From Nemania diffusa (Eukaryota > Ascomycota > Sordariomycetes > Xylariales > Xylariaceae): a stretch of 64,000 bases of DNA. Shown one piece after another: positions 1-11,936 of the stretch (the first letter of the stretch is position 1; each line of letters begins with the position of its first letter). The position numbers and the translations under genes were made by a program. Under the pieces are notes generated by a model, which saw only the letters and a list, made by a program, of their open reading frames with translations, was not told where the DNA came from and did no database searches. The stretch lies in the NCBI GenBank assembly GCA_038501195.1, contig JBBPUQ010000004.1, positions 372,001 through 436,000 of the forward strand, written 5' to 3'.

Positions 1-160
1 GCATGAGCGTGCTCGCCAGCGCCGGCACAGGGCTAGGGGGAGGACCCTCGGCGGGGCCTGGCGGGGCGGACGATCCCAGTAAGATGGTATCGGAACTAGG
101 CAGGCTCCTGAAATTAAATTGGTTAGGCAGAGGCCGTACAGGTCGGAACCGGAGAGGCAT
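1..160 (-). CDS. Possible 5' end of a gene running off the left edge
   Basis: On the minus strand an ATG at 160-158 opens a frame that stays open for 53 codons to the window edge. The translation starts MPLRFRPVRPLPNQFNF and continues into a Gly/Ala/Pro-rich stretch. The basic start with no acidic residue resembles a mitochondrial presequence, and the edge-proximal codons mostly end in C or G, like real genes here. A CTAAC followed by TTTCAG near 110-135 could instead be an intron 3' end, in which case the exon would begin near 113. I do not recognise the product. The frame is short and truncated, so chance is a real alternative. Confidence 0.35.
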   Translation of the reverse strand, partial: MPLRFRPVRPLPNQFNFRSLPSSDTILLGSSAPPGPAEGPPPSPVPALASTLM

Positions 161-1207
161 TGTTGGTGGTAGGGTCAAACGGCCGGAGAATAGGTCAAGC
201 GGTAGTGCTCTACACGAAGCTGTGCAGGAAGGGATCGGCGTTACGGGGTAACGGAGTAACGGGAAACGATACCTACACGGTTGCAATATGATATATTTTT
301 TATTTGGTCATGTCACAATGAGTGAAACCACGCTTCCCTACACACAAGTATGAGGATAGGCTTGTCTATTACTTAAGAGATAGTGAACCAATATAACCTA
401 TAACCCTACTCCCTCACAGGGAGAGGCTATTACTGCCAGTACCTATGGATATATATTAGCAGTCTGAACTAGGTATATGTACACTTCATCATGATTGGCG
501 CCTGCCGTGGATGAAAGGAAGCTGTTTGGCGGAGACAGGTTTATATGATTGCTTAAAGCTGAGACGCGGTACGATGCTCGATACAAAGAACCTGAAGTCA
601 AATACCAGGGGCCAGGGGTGCAAGTACAGCAAGTTACCTAATGTATCCCTAGACTATCTAAGACTTACATGCGTACATACATGTACTATATGTAGACAGG
701 ATAGTTGCAAGTTGCACAGCGTCGTATCAACAAGACATACATGTAATTCCGAACGGTCCGTACAACCAACCCATAAGACCCGTCCGACCATCCGTACAGC
801 TCTTCATCCACTGTGCCCTTGCCTTTACTGCGCTCCCAAATCAGTCAGTAAGAAGAGGACAGTAGTTCTCTTTCACTTTACCAGTTTTCAAACCCCCCCT
901 CGATTGGGATAGAAACAGAACCCTATCACTTTCTTTGTTCTCTCACGTCCTTCTCGCGACTCAGAACAATCGCCTTGATCACAGGCGACGTGAAGACGAT
1001 AAATAAGACTCTGAAGAGCAAGCATCTCGCCGTACCCCTCATAAACCCCTCATAAACCCTGCAACCACCAAAACCACCAAAACCACCAAAACCACCAAAA
1101 CCACCATCACGAATGCTCACAGCATCTATCGATCCCTTAACCCATCTCCTATACTTATCACCTACCAAAGCATAAAAGAAAACAAAAAAAAATAAAATAA
1201 AGTAAGT
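161..1207. other. Intergenic region with a short 9-bp repeat
   Basis: I see no convincing gene. The notable element is a run of a 9-bp unit (ACCACCAAA type) at about 1064-1105, just upstream of the cupin gene. The region 1170-1200 is A-rich, as expected for an mRNA leader. Confidence 0.5.
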
Positions 1208-1783
1208 ATGTTATCCCTACTCTCCGCCGTCCTCCAACTAATCACCTCCATCCTCTACTACAGCATGTCCCCGCACCCCCCGCCCGCCCTCACGGCGCAG
1301 CAAGTCATCGAGCATCTCGGCCTCGCACCGCACCCGGAGAAGGGCTACTTCGCCGAGACCTTCCGGGACCCGGCGACCACGGCCGCGACCACGCCGGGCG
1401 GCGCGCCGCGCGCGCAGAGCACGTGCATCTACTACCTGCTGGAGGGCGAGGCGGGCCTCTCGCACTGGCACCGCGTGCGCGACGCGGTCGAGGTCTGGCA
1501 CCACTACGCGGGCGCGCCGCTGCGGCTGTCGCTGGCGCGCGACGACGGCAGCCCCGTGCGCGACGCCGTGCTCGGCACCGACCTCGCGCGCGGCGAGCGC
1601 CCCCAGGTCGTCGTGCAGCGGGACGAGTGGCAGCACGCCGTGAGTCTGGGCGACTGGACGCTCGTCGGGTGCACGGTGGCGCCGGCGTTTAACTTCGAGT
1701 CGTTTGAGATGGCGGCGCCGGGGTGGGAGCCGAATGGAGGTGCCGCTGAGGCGGCGGCGGAGGAGGCGGGCAAGACGGTTTGA
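1208..1783 (+). CDS. DUF985 (Cupin_5) family protein
   Basis: Single-exon gene of 191 codons. The body matches the DUF985/Cupin_5 family: QQVIEHLGLAPHPEKGYFAE near residues 30-50, an STCIYYLLEGE strand, SHWHRVRDAVEVWHHYAGAP near residues 88-107, and a C-terminal GCTVAPAFNFESFEMA strand that closes the barrel. The SHWHR and EVWH histidines sit where cupins bind metal. Substrate and reaction are not established for the family, so only a small cytosolic beta-barrel is inferred. Start choice is uncertain. The first ATG (1208) adds a hydrophobic LLSAVLQLITSILYY leader that could be a membrane anchor, while the in-frame ATG at 1265 starts at the usual family N-terminus. GC content is very high compared with the flanks. 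Confidence 0.85.
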   Translation: MLSLLSAVLQLITSILYYSMSPHPPPALTAQQVIEHLGLAPHPEKGYFAETFRDPATTAATTPGGAPRAQSTCIYYLLEGEAGLSHWHRVRDAVEVWHHYAGAPLRLSLARDDGSPVRDAVLGTDLARGERPQVVVQRDEWQHAVSLGDWTLVGCTVAPAFNFESFEMAAPGWEPNGGAAEAAAEEAGKTV

Positions 1784-4700
1784 GGGTTTGTTGGGGAACT
1801 TTGGAGGGGAAAGGACTTGAAGAGGAGGAACGTGTGTGCGTGCGGGAGAATAGATAGGTATTAGATTCTTTGGGCTTTTAGGCTGGGTTGTTCTGTCTGT
1901 CTGCTTGCATGGTTTTGGTGTTTGCGTCGAGTTGCTTGTCTGGAAGCTCTCTCACGCTCACTACGTGCGTACGTACAAACTGCCTGCTAACTAGTTGTCC
2001 TTAAGGCAAAGAGAAGTATGTAGAGAATGTGAAAAAAACAAAAACAAGACAATCAATATATTGTCCGAGATATACTACCACGGCGAGATGACTTCTGCTA
2101 GGGCCTTGATATTTCTGTATACCTTGTACGTGCTTTCCGATACACATTTCCTTACTGCTACCTACTCAAACAAATGTTTTAATGTGAAGGAAACTGCATA
2201 ACTACGGTTCTCTATCCTTCAGCTGGACCTGCGTGATCGATGCGTGAACCTCAGTAATATTAACTACGGCCAAGGCGGCTATCACTTGCTGTTTGTACTT
2301 ACTGCCTAGTGAATCCTAACTAAATAACAGTGGAACTTTGTCTAAGGCTTAACGGCTGACTGATTTTACTTTGATTGGGGACTACCTACATATCCTCTAC
2401 CAGGCTGACGGCTGCGTGCACACGATGGCTCTCCAAACTTATGTTATTAAACCAAAACACATGAAACACACAACATATGACTCGTCACGTATGCAGCTTG
2501 GAGTATTGGAGGCACGGAGAATATTCTTTCATTCGTTCTATTTAACTGAATCATACTGGTCTCCAAGTGTGCACGCAGGGCTATCGCACTTGGGAAACAC
2601 AAATAATACGATGTTTACTACTCGCAAAAAGACATTGTAGAAAGATAAGCAAATTCTAGAATGTACCTGTAATCTACTAGTCAGCCTTGATGTTTCAATG
2701 AAAAAACTGCAGGAAAAATTTAGAAACGAGTGTTGATCAGACATCCAAGGAAGGATTAACCCTCATCTGCTTCAAAATAGGCTCGCATGAAGCTCGAGTG
2801 GAAACTGCGAATAGTTGTGGAAAATTCATCATATAAACGGAAAGGTGCAAATGAAAACAAATGTTTCAGCTTACCTACTAACAATACATGGGTCGATAGA
2901 GTTCAGAGACCGGCCCAGGTGTTTGAAGATGATCGAGTTGCTAGGATTAGCGGGCAAATCTGTAATCATGGAAAACAAGTCTAATTGATGATAGCAATAT
3001 TAGCAGCTAGATCAAGGTGGATAAGGATATGCGGCTCTCGCGTGCACCTCTCCGGCCCGTGTGCAGACGCGCCCAAGGCGTCAATCATGACACACGAGAT
3101 CAGACAAAGTATACTGGCAAGTAACAGGCTTAGAGCCCGAGCAGTCGAAATTTCTTCAAGGGCGATTCGGTTGGGAAAAGAAGACAATTTGTTTGGATGT
3201 CATCCTGAAAATTGGAGATCGTGGGATATGGCAAGAGAGTTTGGAGGACAAGCTTACCATGCATTTCAAATCACTGCGCGGAAAAGCGCGGACGCGTCGT
3301 ACCAAGCACAAATACACAATGGCGAGACGAACACCGTCGCCCAACTCGCGAGGAGAAAAGGCCCTGGAAAGTTGAATTGTGGTTGAAGGAAGGAGGTGAG
3401 TTGATGGAAAGGGAAACTTGTTGGGTGAGTACGAAATTTATAGGCAAGGAAAAGTTGAGCAGAGCCTTGCGAGAAGAAAAATTTCAGTGGAGATTCGCGG
3501 ATGAGTTTGTTATCGGATAAACTATGGAGTGGGGTAGAGCTGTCAAGGTGAGGCCTAACAGTTGGTCCGCGCGAGTGCCAGCTGGCATTAAATAAGCTTT
3601 GTGAGATTAGGTAATTGAACTTCTTAGTAGGTAATCTCAAACAATGCTTACCTATCTACATTTAGATGCCGGCATTTATATATATATATATGTATGAAGG
3701 GTTTGGTCTTTATCTTCCGCCCACCGGCTTATATTTATGGTATACCTAGTCATACAAGACCTGTCATTGTCTTACACGCATGGCCTGGCTATGCTCAGTG
3801 GTAGAATCGCAGAAACCCTTTTCTACTGGTACATATTCTGTTTTGTACTACTATCTGAGTAGGTGGCTGGGTGGGTGTGTGGACCCCGCAAGTCTATTAT
3901 TGGCGTCAGGAACTTTATTTTGTCCGATATCCGAGAAATCTCCTGCTCCTGATTGGATAATCGGTGCTGATGCACGTCAGAGTACCCCACTTCAAACTCT
4001 CTAGCGTCCTGACCTTCACCCTGTCCCTCCCGTCACTCCTCGACGGGGGTATGCGACCAGCCCACTCACTTGGTCCTGACCGCATGTCGGCTTTTCCCTT
4101 CTTTCTCTCGCCCTTTCCGCTTCTCATAGCTTGGAGGAACGCGCCAATATTTCCGTTAGTCATCTACCGGGAACTTAATAGCTATATATGTAGGCACCAA
4201 CTATATCTCGCTACCCATAGCCTATGGGAGCGCACAGTATCTGTACAGTACTTAGTGCTAGGTGGGTTAGGTACCTAGGTAGTGCAAATCAATCGATCCC
4301 ACGCTTTACAGCTCACAAACACGCTTTTTATATAACTAAGATTGCTGCCATAACGTACCTATTGCATACCTGTTACCTACATGAGCAGTCTACTGTAGCC
4401 CATTGTAGTACAGCATGCCTGAGGTATGTATGTCGGTATCTGCCTACCTAAGGTACTTAGATAGCGTACAGTACATATCTTGATATCAATCGTTCTACTA
4501 TACTGATCAACATATGATTCGACAGCAACACTCAGCTGCAAAAAAAAGAAATCATTGGCAACTTCTCTTTAGGTTTGCGTGGTAATGGCGTGTTTGGAAC
4601 TTAAAATTGAGGTGGCGTATATGTGGTCTACCTACATATCTACCTTCAACGACCTACAACACCACTAACATAGAATATCGTCCTATTAGGATGTACCTAA

Positions 4701-5099
4701 GGTAGGTAAGTTTATGGACTCTGGCTATGTATATTGGGTTTGGATATAAATTACACGTAGGTATTGAAAATCTGAATAGATAGAAGAACAGCATCTCTCT
4801 CTTTCTCTCCCCACCGCACTGTTGTTACGGACTGCCAGATGTTTGGGGATTGGTTTCACTTGGAGCTCTAGATACGGTGTTGCACTACGATACCTGCTGT
4901 AAACCGCCAACACACAAGCTACATAACCCAAGTAAGGTTAGGTAGGTACTCTGTATACATACGTGCCTGCCTCATTCACTACATGTAGGTGCTTATCTAG
5001 ATAATTCCTTAACCTACCTAACCTACCTGCCTACCTGCCTACCTATCCTACCTGTATTGAACACCCGGCTGACAGAACCCCCGTTATAATACAGAATAC
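1784..5099. other. Long intergenic region, no supported gene
   Basis: Short ORFs occur on both strands, but none has codon bias, splice structure or recognisable motifs. From about 4240 to 5050 the sequence is dense in CCTACCT / AGGTAGG and TAGGTACCTA-like palindromic motifs, a dispersed pattern seen in most intergenic DNA of this window. Confidence 0.5.
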
Positions 5100-6630
5100 C
5101 ACCACTCTTTTTTCAGCCCTGCTCACACTGTCACCCCCCCGTCCCTCGTCCCCCATCCCCCATCCCTCGTCCCCATCGCACTCACCACGCTCCTGTTACT
5201 TTTGGCCTGATTAATCAACGCCGTCTTTTTCCCTCCCTACCAACATTGAACCTATCCACATTTGTCCTGCACCGAATCCCTCCCAGGTTCCCAGGTCGCT
5301 TCCCAGGTCACTCCCAGCTATCCAGGGTTCGACTAACCGACCAACCGACCGATCGTCTCTGCAAGCCCTCCGCCGCTGCCAGTCCGTCGCTTTCTAAGTA
5401 GGGTCTGCTGCTACTGCCGCTACCTACCGCTACTACCATCGCTACTACTCGTCCGACTCCCGCGGCGCGTGTGCCCTACTCAGTACTTTCCCTACCTCCA
5501 CCACCACCACCGCTACTACTATCACTACCACCACCACCGCCCTACCGCCCTACCGCCAGACGCTCGACGCTCGACGCTCTACCCATCCTGCAGCTTAATC
5601 CGACGACACACCTACAAATCTGTATCTCTGCAAATCTCCCACCCCTCTCGACTATTACATTCGACAATCGAGTACTATCTGTCTAGGACGAACATCGTTT
5701 TACGGGATTTCCTCGCGATTCAACCGTCACGGTTCGACTCGGTTGTTAGCATCACTGCTACCCGAGCTACCGCCGCATCTTTCCAACGCGACAACACACG
5801 CCGGCGAAACTCGAACGGCCCTCATCTCATCCGCCAGTCATCCTGAGCCACAGCTCTCTCTACTACCCACCTGCCAACACCGACAGACGCACGGATAGAC
5901 GTCCAGACAGACGCAGCATACGATCCAGGACACAGTCTCTTGCCGTGCCGGTGCTGGTTTGGGTGCCTCGCCGATCCTACGAGACTCGCCCAGAGGTTGT
6001 CGCGTACCGGTGCGCAATTGTGCCCTTCTAGTACATTTCGTTTCATTCTATTCCGCTGAGGCCATGTGCTACTGCGTTCGGAGTTCGTGATTGCGGCTCG
6101 TCTCCGTGTATTTATTTCTCTTCTTTCTCTGCATGTCTTCCATACTAGACCATCGCATACTGTTGCTCAAAGTGGAACCACTGGTTCAACCGCAGCAGCA
6201 CTCTTTCTAGCTGCACTCGCGCATCTGCCTATACCGTCCTGTTTGTCTGTTTCGTTTAGCCCGAACACGGCCAGGCTAGACCAGACGTTTCTATTTTTTA
6301 TTTTATTTCTTTCTCCTGGAAGATCAAAGACCGGTCGACTACGTGTGTGGCCGCCATATCGTACCTTTCGTCTACCGCGCGTTGTCGCCTCACTCCCGAC
6401 GGATAGTGCTCTTACAGGCTCTCGTCGCAACATATAGTACACCACCGCTGTCTGTCTCCTTTTCTCGCCGTCGTACACCGATCGGCAGAGTTGAGACGCG
6501 CGCGTGTCGGTTCGTTGTTCCATAGTTTTGCAAGCATATCGCACCCCTCGCCGCCGACCCATACGCGCATGATATATTGTCGAGAGTGGGACGTCGATAT
6601 CCACGCCGTGGGTAGTCGACAATATTAGAC
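5100..6630 (+). promoter_or_regulatory. Probable promoter and long leader of ptaB
   Basis: About 1.5 kb of pyrimidine-rich sequence (CCCTCC, TACTACC and CTCGAC runs, no long credible ORF) precedes the ptaB start. Long CT-rich leaders are usual for fungal regulatory genes. Transcription start and leader introns cannot be placed from sequence alone. Confidence 0.4.
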
Positions 6631-7812
6631 ATGATGGCGAGTATGGCTCCGGGTTTCCACCCATCTATGCAGCAGCACCCTGGTGTGCATCCTGGCCATC
6701 CTATGGGTGCTCCCGGTATGGTTCACAATCCAAGCCAACCTGGAGCGCAGCCGGGTATGCCACCGCAGATGGCTGCTCACATGGCCGCCTCCGGTCCGGG
6801 TGGACAGGTGAATCCCGCTGCCATGATGGCAGGCATGCCTCAGGGTGCCCCCGGTCCCAATACTCATGCTTTGTCGCATCTCACGCCGCAAATTTTCCAA
6901 CAGCAGCAGTATAGTGAGTATTTCCAACCCGTCGTGTCCATTCCGTGGCGCGACCACAACAACCTATTCTATCGCTAACATTATACAATACCTAGTGGCT
7001 CAGTCGCCCCAGAGTATGTATGCCATGCAACAGCAGCGGCTGCTGCAGCAGCAGCGAACGGCAGCGATAATGCAGCAGCAGATGATGGGTGGTATGCCCG
7101 TTATGGCAAACGGGAACACACAACAGTTTTTATTAAGGCAAAACGGGATGCAGCAACAGATGCCTGGACATCTCCAACAGGGTCATCTTCCACCGGGCGG
7201 GCAACATCCAAACCCCCAGCAAGTAAGTAAACTTTAGTAGTATCTGGGCTCTATAGTGGGAGCTTCATTATATCATGCTATGTCTTTGATCTAGAGCTCA
7301 AGGCCGTGTTGCTAACTGAGTTATTCACATAGTTGGCACTACAACGACTTGCTATACAGCAGCAGCACCAACAGCAGCAGCAGGCTCAGCAACAAGCCCA
7401 GCACCAGCAGCAAGCTCAACAACAGGCCCAGCAACAGGCCCAACAACAGGCTGCGAATAATGCGATGCACCAAGGGGGTCAGCCAGGGCATCAAGTCCAC
7501 ATGACGCCGCATCAAATGCAGGCTCTGCAGCAGCAAAACCAGCTCGCACAGTCTATGGCGCAGCAGATGCCCTCGACGATCGCACAGAATCAGCAGCCCC
7601 AATCCCAACCCCAGTCACAACAACAAGGACAACCACCAGGCCAAACCCAACCGCCACAGCAGCAGCCGCAGCAGCAGCCGCAACAGCAGCCAGGCCAGCA
7701 CCAAACTCAGCAAGCCCCAGTGGGTAACCAAGGTCCTCAGAGAGCAGCTACTCCTGCTAGTAATCAAGCCAACCAGGCACAGGCTCAGGGCCCAACAGCA
7801 ACTCAGCCTAAT

Positions 7813-7850
<38 letters not shown>

Positions 7851-9617
7851 GCAACAGCAGCAGCAACAGCAGCAGCAGCAGCAGCAGCAGGCACAGGCAC
7901 AGGCTCAAGCACAGGCCCAAGCACAGGCTCAGCAGCAGGCTCAGGCTCAGGCACAAGCACAGGCACAGGCCCAGGCACAAGCTCAGGCCCAGGCCCAGGC
8001 ACAGAACCCCGCGGCAGCAAACCAGCCTCAACAGGCCAATGCACAGTTACTTCAAGCGCATCAGCAGCAATTGGCCAATTTTCACATGCAAGCTCAACAG
8101 CAGAAGAATGATAATATGAAGGGCCACTGCCTATTAAAATTGATGCAATTTAGCGAGCATCTAAGTAATTTTCAGGTTGGTTACAGTAACTACTGCTTAA
8201 TTTAACTATTGGGCGCCTCTAACATTTCGACTAGGGTGGCAAGGCTAAAGACGACGTTAGTTATTGGCATGGATTTGTTGAGCGGTTTTTTTCACATAGG
8301 GGTGTCTTCCGATTATCGCTTCCTGTTACTGGATCAGACCCGTCAAGCGAAGAACACGGACCCGATAAGCAATACGAGATAGTACAACCAGCACTCGCTC
8401 GGTATTTCCATACACATTTTCAGAGCGGCATTCGCCAGATTCAATTAACATTCGAGAGGGGGACGTCGGACCGGCAACTGTCCAACGGCTATCACTACCT
8501 GGAGAATCCTAGGGCAAGCCTGATATATTGGTTTGAGAACTCTCACGTATGTACACGCAGACTAGATCGAAGCACTCATTCCTCTGGGCCACGTTACTGA
8601 CGCGCTTGGATCAGGTGATTTCTACGGGGCAGCTCAGAGCTCATTTCGACAGTGAGCAGAAGTTAGAAGTGCTTGAATTTAACACACAGAGTCACGAGGA
8701 ATATGTGTCGAGGAACATGGTCATCAATGCGGCTAGACCAACGCATTCATGGGCGAAGGACTGGAAAAAAATGAATGGGCAAGATGCTAGCACATCTCCC
8801 GAGATGAATAAGAAGGGTAAACAAAAACCAATGAAGTCACCGCCGAATCCGCCTCCGGATTTCCTCATACCGCATTCCGCCGTCAAAGGAAACATGGGCA
8901 TCACGGAACCGGTGTTCCAATTTCTCGAGGTACGTATCTTGAAGGGCCCGAGACATTGGAGCAAGGATACTAACATGCATACCTCAGATTGTTGAAGTGA
9001 TGGGTCAAATGAACGTAAGTCGATGCCGAGTTATCAGGCCACTGAAGGAGCGGTGGCGGGAGGCGTGGCGAGCAGTTGTCTACCTCAGCTTCGGGGTTTC
9101 AGGGATATCCAATTGCTAACTCATCTTGTGTCAGCCACTATTCAACTTCTACCAAACACATTCGGCCCTCGACCCGTATCAAGCTCTCGACCAATATGTC
9201 AACGCCCACATAAATAACACGGCCCAGCACGCCACCATGAACGGGCACCCGCCGGGGAATATGCCACAAGCGCAAAGGGCACAAACCTTTAACCAGTTTC
9301 CTCTGGGGGCTTCGCCGGCGGCGTCGCACCTTCAGCTTCCCAATTCCCCCCATATGGGCAGCCCCGCACAGGGACACATGCAAGCACCGGGCATGCAGCT
9401 CCAGCAGAGCCAGCAAGGGACAAGTTCCAGCGGGCCCAGTGCTAATACGAGCCCGGCGAGCAACAAGCGCAGGAGACCGTCGACAGTCAAAGCGGAAGAC
9501 GATAGCGGCGCTCCAACGCCAGCCAGTATAGGCGCAGCTCAAGTTAACGGTGTGACCAAAAAGCCGCCTACACCACGTATGGCACACCATAAGCGCCAGA
9601 AAGTCAATCCGGCATGA
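6631..9617 (+). CDS. ptaB: LIM-domain-binding protein (Ldb1/PtaB/SEUSS-type transcriptional adaptor)
   Basis: Seven exons: 6631-6913, 6996-7222, 7333-8175, 8235-8546, 8615-8929, 8988-9014 and 9135-9617. They join in frame to 829 residues; all introns have GT..AG ends. The N-terminal half is Met/Gln/Pro/Gly-rich. A polyQ then (QA)n tract covers about residues 332-397. The LIM-binding homology region runs from about residue 452 (DDVSYWHGFVERFF) through YHYLENPRASLIYWFENSHV, GQLRAHFDSEQKLEVLEF and EYVSRNMV to PLFNFYQTHSALDPYQALDQ. The C-terminus is low complexity with a basic NKRRRPSTVKAE stretch that could act as a nuclear signal. In Aspergillus and Magnaporthe this family partners the Flo8/Som1 factor downstream of PKA to control adhesion, development and virulence. 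That role is inferred here from family membership. Exon 6 is only 27 nt. Confidence 0.93.
7815..8010 (+). repeat. CAG/CAA and GCACAG microsatellite coding polyQ then (QA)n
   Basis: Inside exon 3 of ptaB, mixed CAG/CAA codons encode about 26 Gln and are followed by about 20 Gln-Ala dipeptide units (CAGGCA, CAGGCT, CAAGCA). Codon mixing should partly stabilise the tract, but the length is likely variable between strains. Confidence 0.9.
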
Positions 9618-10994
9618 GGCTGGTCGCTGTCAACAGGCGTTTCTATTGTCATTTTATCTTTTCTTTTTTTTTTTCACCCTCGTCATCATTAGCATATCGG
9701 CGTCGGGCTGGATATGAAGTCAACCTCGGCTTTGGTCACAATTTCTCGGTGTTGGGGTGGCTGTTCATAACATATTGCTTCGTCAAGAAAGCGACTACTC
9801 CATGCGTTTGGGATCGATGTTGATTTTTTTTCTCTCTCTTTTTAGTCTCTTCTCTTTTTGGATGAAGAGCATTTATGGCCGTGTGGGTGTATCTCCACTG
9901 GAATAACATGGTCGTCAGATTGGCTAAGATAAAGGCTCGGAGACTTAGTCTACGAAGGCATTGTCTAACTGTCCTCTCGAAACCGGCAGAGGGGGGCGGG
10001 GAGAGAGAGGGAGAGAAAGGGAGAGCTAGCCAGGCAGTTTAGCATAATTAGCGAGATTTCGCTTCGGGGCCTCGGGGGGGCGATGGGACCTAACTAATGC
10101 CGAGCGATGATGAGGACTTGTATGAAGAATTTTGGCACTCACCCATGTACGATATACCTTTTCTCCTTTTTCTCCCGGGGGGTTTATTTTCGGCTTCTCT
10201 CTCCGCGTTGTTGTTCCGTTGCTTCTGGCGTTTCAGTGTCATCAACTCGCAAAAGCGGTGCAAGGAGTAGAGGAGGGCTGGGCGGATTCATACGTGTCCG
10301 GATCTATACGCTCCCATTGATATAAGAAAAGTTGTTATTTTATTATCTGTTGTCTTTACGGGTTGCCTTATTGATCAGACTAGCGCATGCATAGTGACTC
10401 CGTCTCTATCTAGTTGACAACTCTTGGATGCCTGGTCTAGATGTTTCGGGTCGAGGGTAGAATTAAAGCTTCGTCCGATTTCAAGTCGAATTTCGAAATA
10501 GAGACATTAGATGATAATCCCCAAAGTTTATTCAGATCATGCAACTTGGTCTCTATTACCTTTGTCTTCCTTGTCAGCTCAGGTTGTTAGACTTCCAATA
10601 AATTTACCTACCTTAGTACCTCATTTTCGGATACCCTTTGTCGCAAATGTGCTACATCTAGGCTTACATTTGTATGCCATATATACCTTAGGTATTTATA
10701 TGGATACGTACCTAGGTACGTGGAAGGCATGTAAAAGCAATAGCTCCGGTTGCGGAAAGATTCCCGCCCACTAGCTACTTAGATAGCACGGGAGACGGGG
10801 AGCTACATAGCGGGAGGTAGGGGTTGTCTAGGCAGCTTTGACGTCGATCGCCTGATTCATGTCTAGACTCCACTATCTAACCTACCTCTCTCTACAAAAC
10901 TATATAGATATAAGTTACTTACATTATACGTAGTATTTAAGGCGTCAAAACCACAAAAAAACAACCTATCACGGAAATAACAGCTCTATGCGAC
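9618..10994. other. ptaB 3' region and intergenic
   Basis: A T-rich stretch (9655-9680 and 9820-9850) follows the stop codon, as expected for a 3' UTR. The rest holds no supported gene. TACCTAGGTACG-type palindromes are present near 10680-10720. Confidence 0.45.
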
Positions 10995-11936
10995 ATGTCT
11001 CCCAAAGTGCTCCGCCGGAAAGACAACGCGGCAGGCGTCGGACTGCGCGCGGTGCTCGCCGCTCAAGCCGAAGGGGCTTCCGCGACGCCGATTCCGAGCC
11101 CGCCGACTGATGTACGTCATATCCAACTCCATCTATAAGCCACGACATATACCTATATAAATATATATATATATATACTTATAGCTATATTTTCTACATT
11201 GTATATATAGTTATAGAGGATCAAATTTATATATATATATGTACCTGTCTAAAGGCCAAGTATAACTAACACGACAAAACAAAACTAACACATCCAACCC
11301 CCAGCCCGACGCCGTAAAAGCAACCTGCGACACCTTCACCCTAGCCACCTTCACGGCCGCCGACGCCTGGGAACTAGGCCACCTCCTCTACGCGCGCCTG
11401 CTCCCGCTCTCCGCGGCCAAACCCACGGTGATCTCCATCGCCACGGCGCAGGGCCACGTGCTCTTCCAGGCGGCCGCGGGCGCCGGCACGACGCCCGACA
11501 ACGACGCCTGGGTGCGCCGCAAGCGGGCCGCCGTGCTGCGCTTCGGGGTCTCGTCGTGGTTCCTGCGGTGCCGGTTCGCGGGCGACGAGGGCGCGTTCCG
11601 GCGGAAGTTCGGGTTCGGCGAGGAGAAGGCGGGGGAGTACGCTATTCATGGGGGCGGGGTGCCGAGTATGTTTATTTTTCTCAGATTTTTTTTTTTTTTT
11701 TTTGGTCTTGAGCGTCTGGGTATAGTCCAGATGGGGTAGATTGCTGGGGCGGCAGGGGACGTGGTGGTGCTTTGAGTAATATGGGCTTTGTACGGTTGCT
11801 GACTTACTGACTTGCGTCTCTTGTAGTCAAGGTCGATGGTGTGGAGGGGATTGTGGCGGTTGTTGTGGTCTCGGGGCTGAAGCAGCATGAGGACCATGGC
11901 GTTATTGTTGACGTTATTAACAGCAACTGGGAATAA
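10995..11936 (+). CDS. UPF0303 / haem-degrading-domain (HbpS/GlcG-like) protein
   Basis: Three exons, 10995-11111, 11305-11665 and 11827-11936, give 195 residues with consistent phases. The first intron is long for this window (193 bp) and contains (TA)n. After an N-terminal extension the protein shows AADAWELGHLLYARLLPLSA, the central VISIATAQGHVLFQAA strand, TPDNDAWVRRKRAAVLRFG, and a C-terminal VEGIVAVVVVSGLKQHEDHG strand. This is the layout of the UPF0303 (DUF967) proteins in the haem-degrading/GlcG-like fold. Bacterial relatives bind haem or small ligands, but no specific role is known for the fungal proteins. An out-of-frame ATG lies 7 nt upstream of the chosen start. A tract of 18 T follows the second donor. 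Confidence 0.82.

Noticed and set aside
511..912. 133-codon ORF before the cupin gene
   Set aside because: Composition and codon use match intergenic DNA; no domain or homologous pattern.
2985..3386. 133-codon ORF in the left intergenic region
   Set aside because: No codon bias, competing open frames on both strands, no splice structure or motif.
7615..8031. Leu-rich minus-strand ORF
   Set aside because: It is the antisense reading of the CAG/CAA polyQ tract, not a membrane protein.
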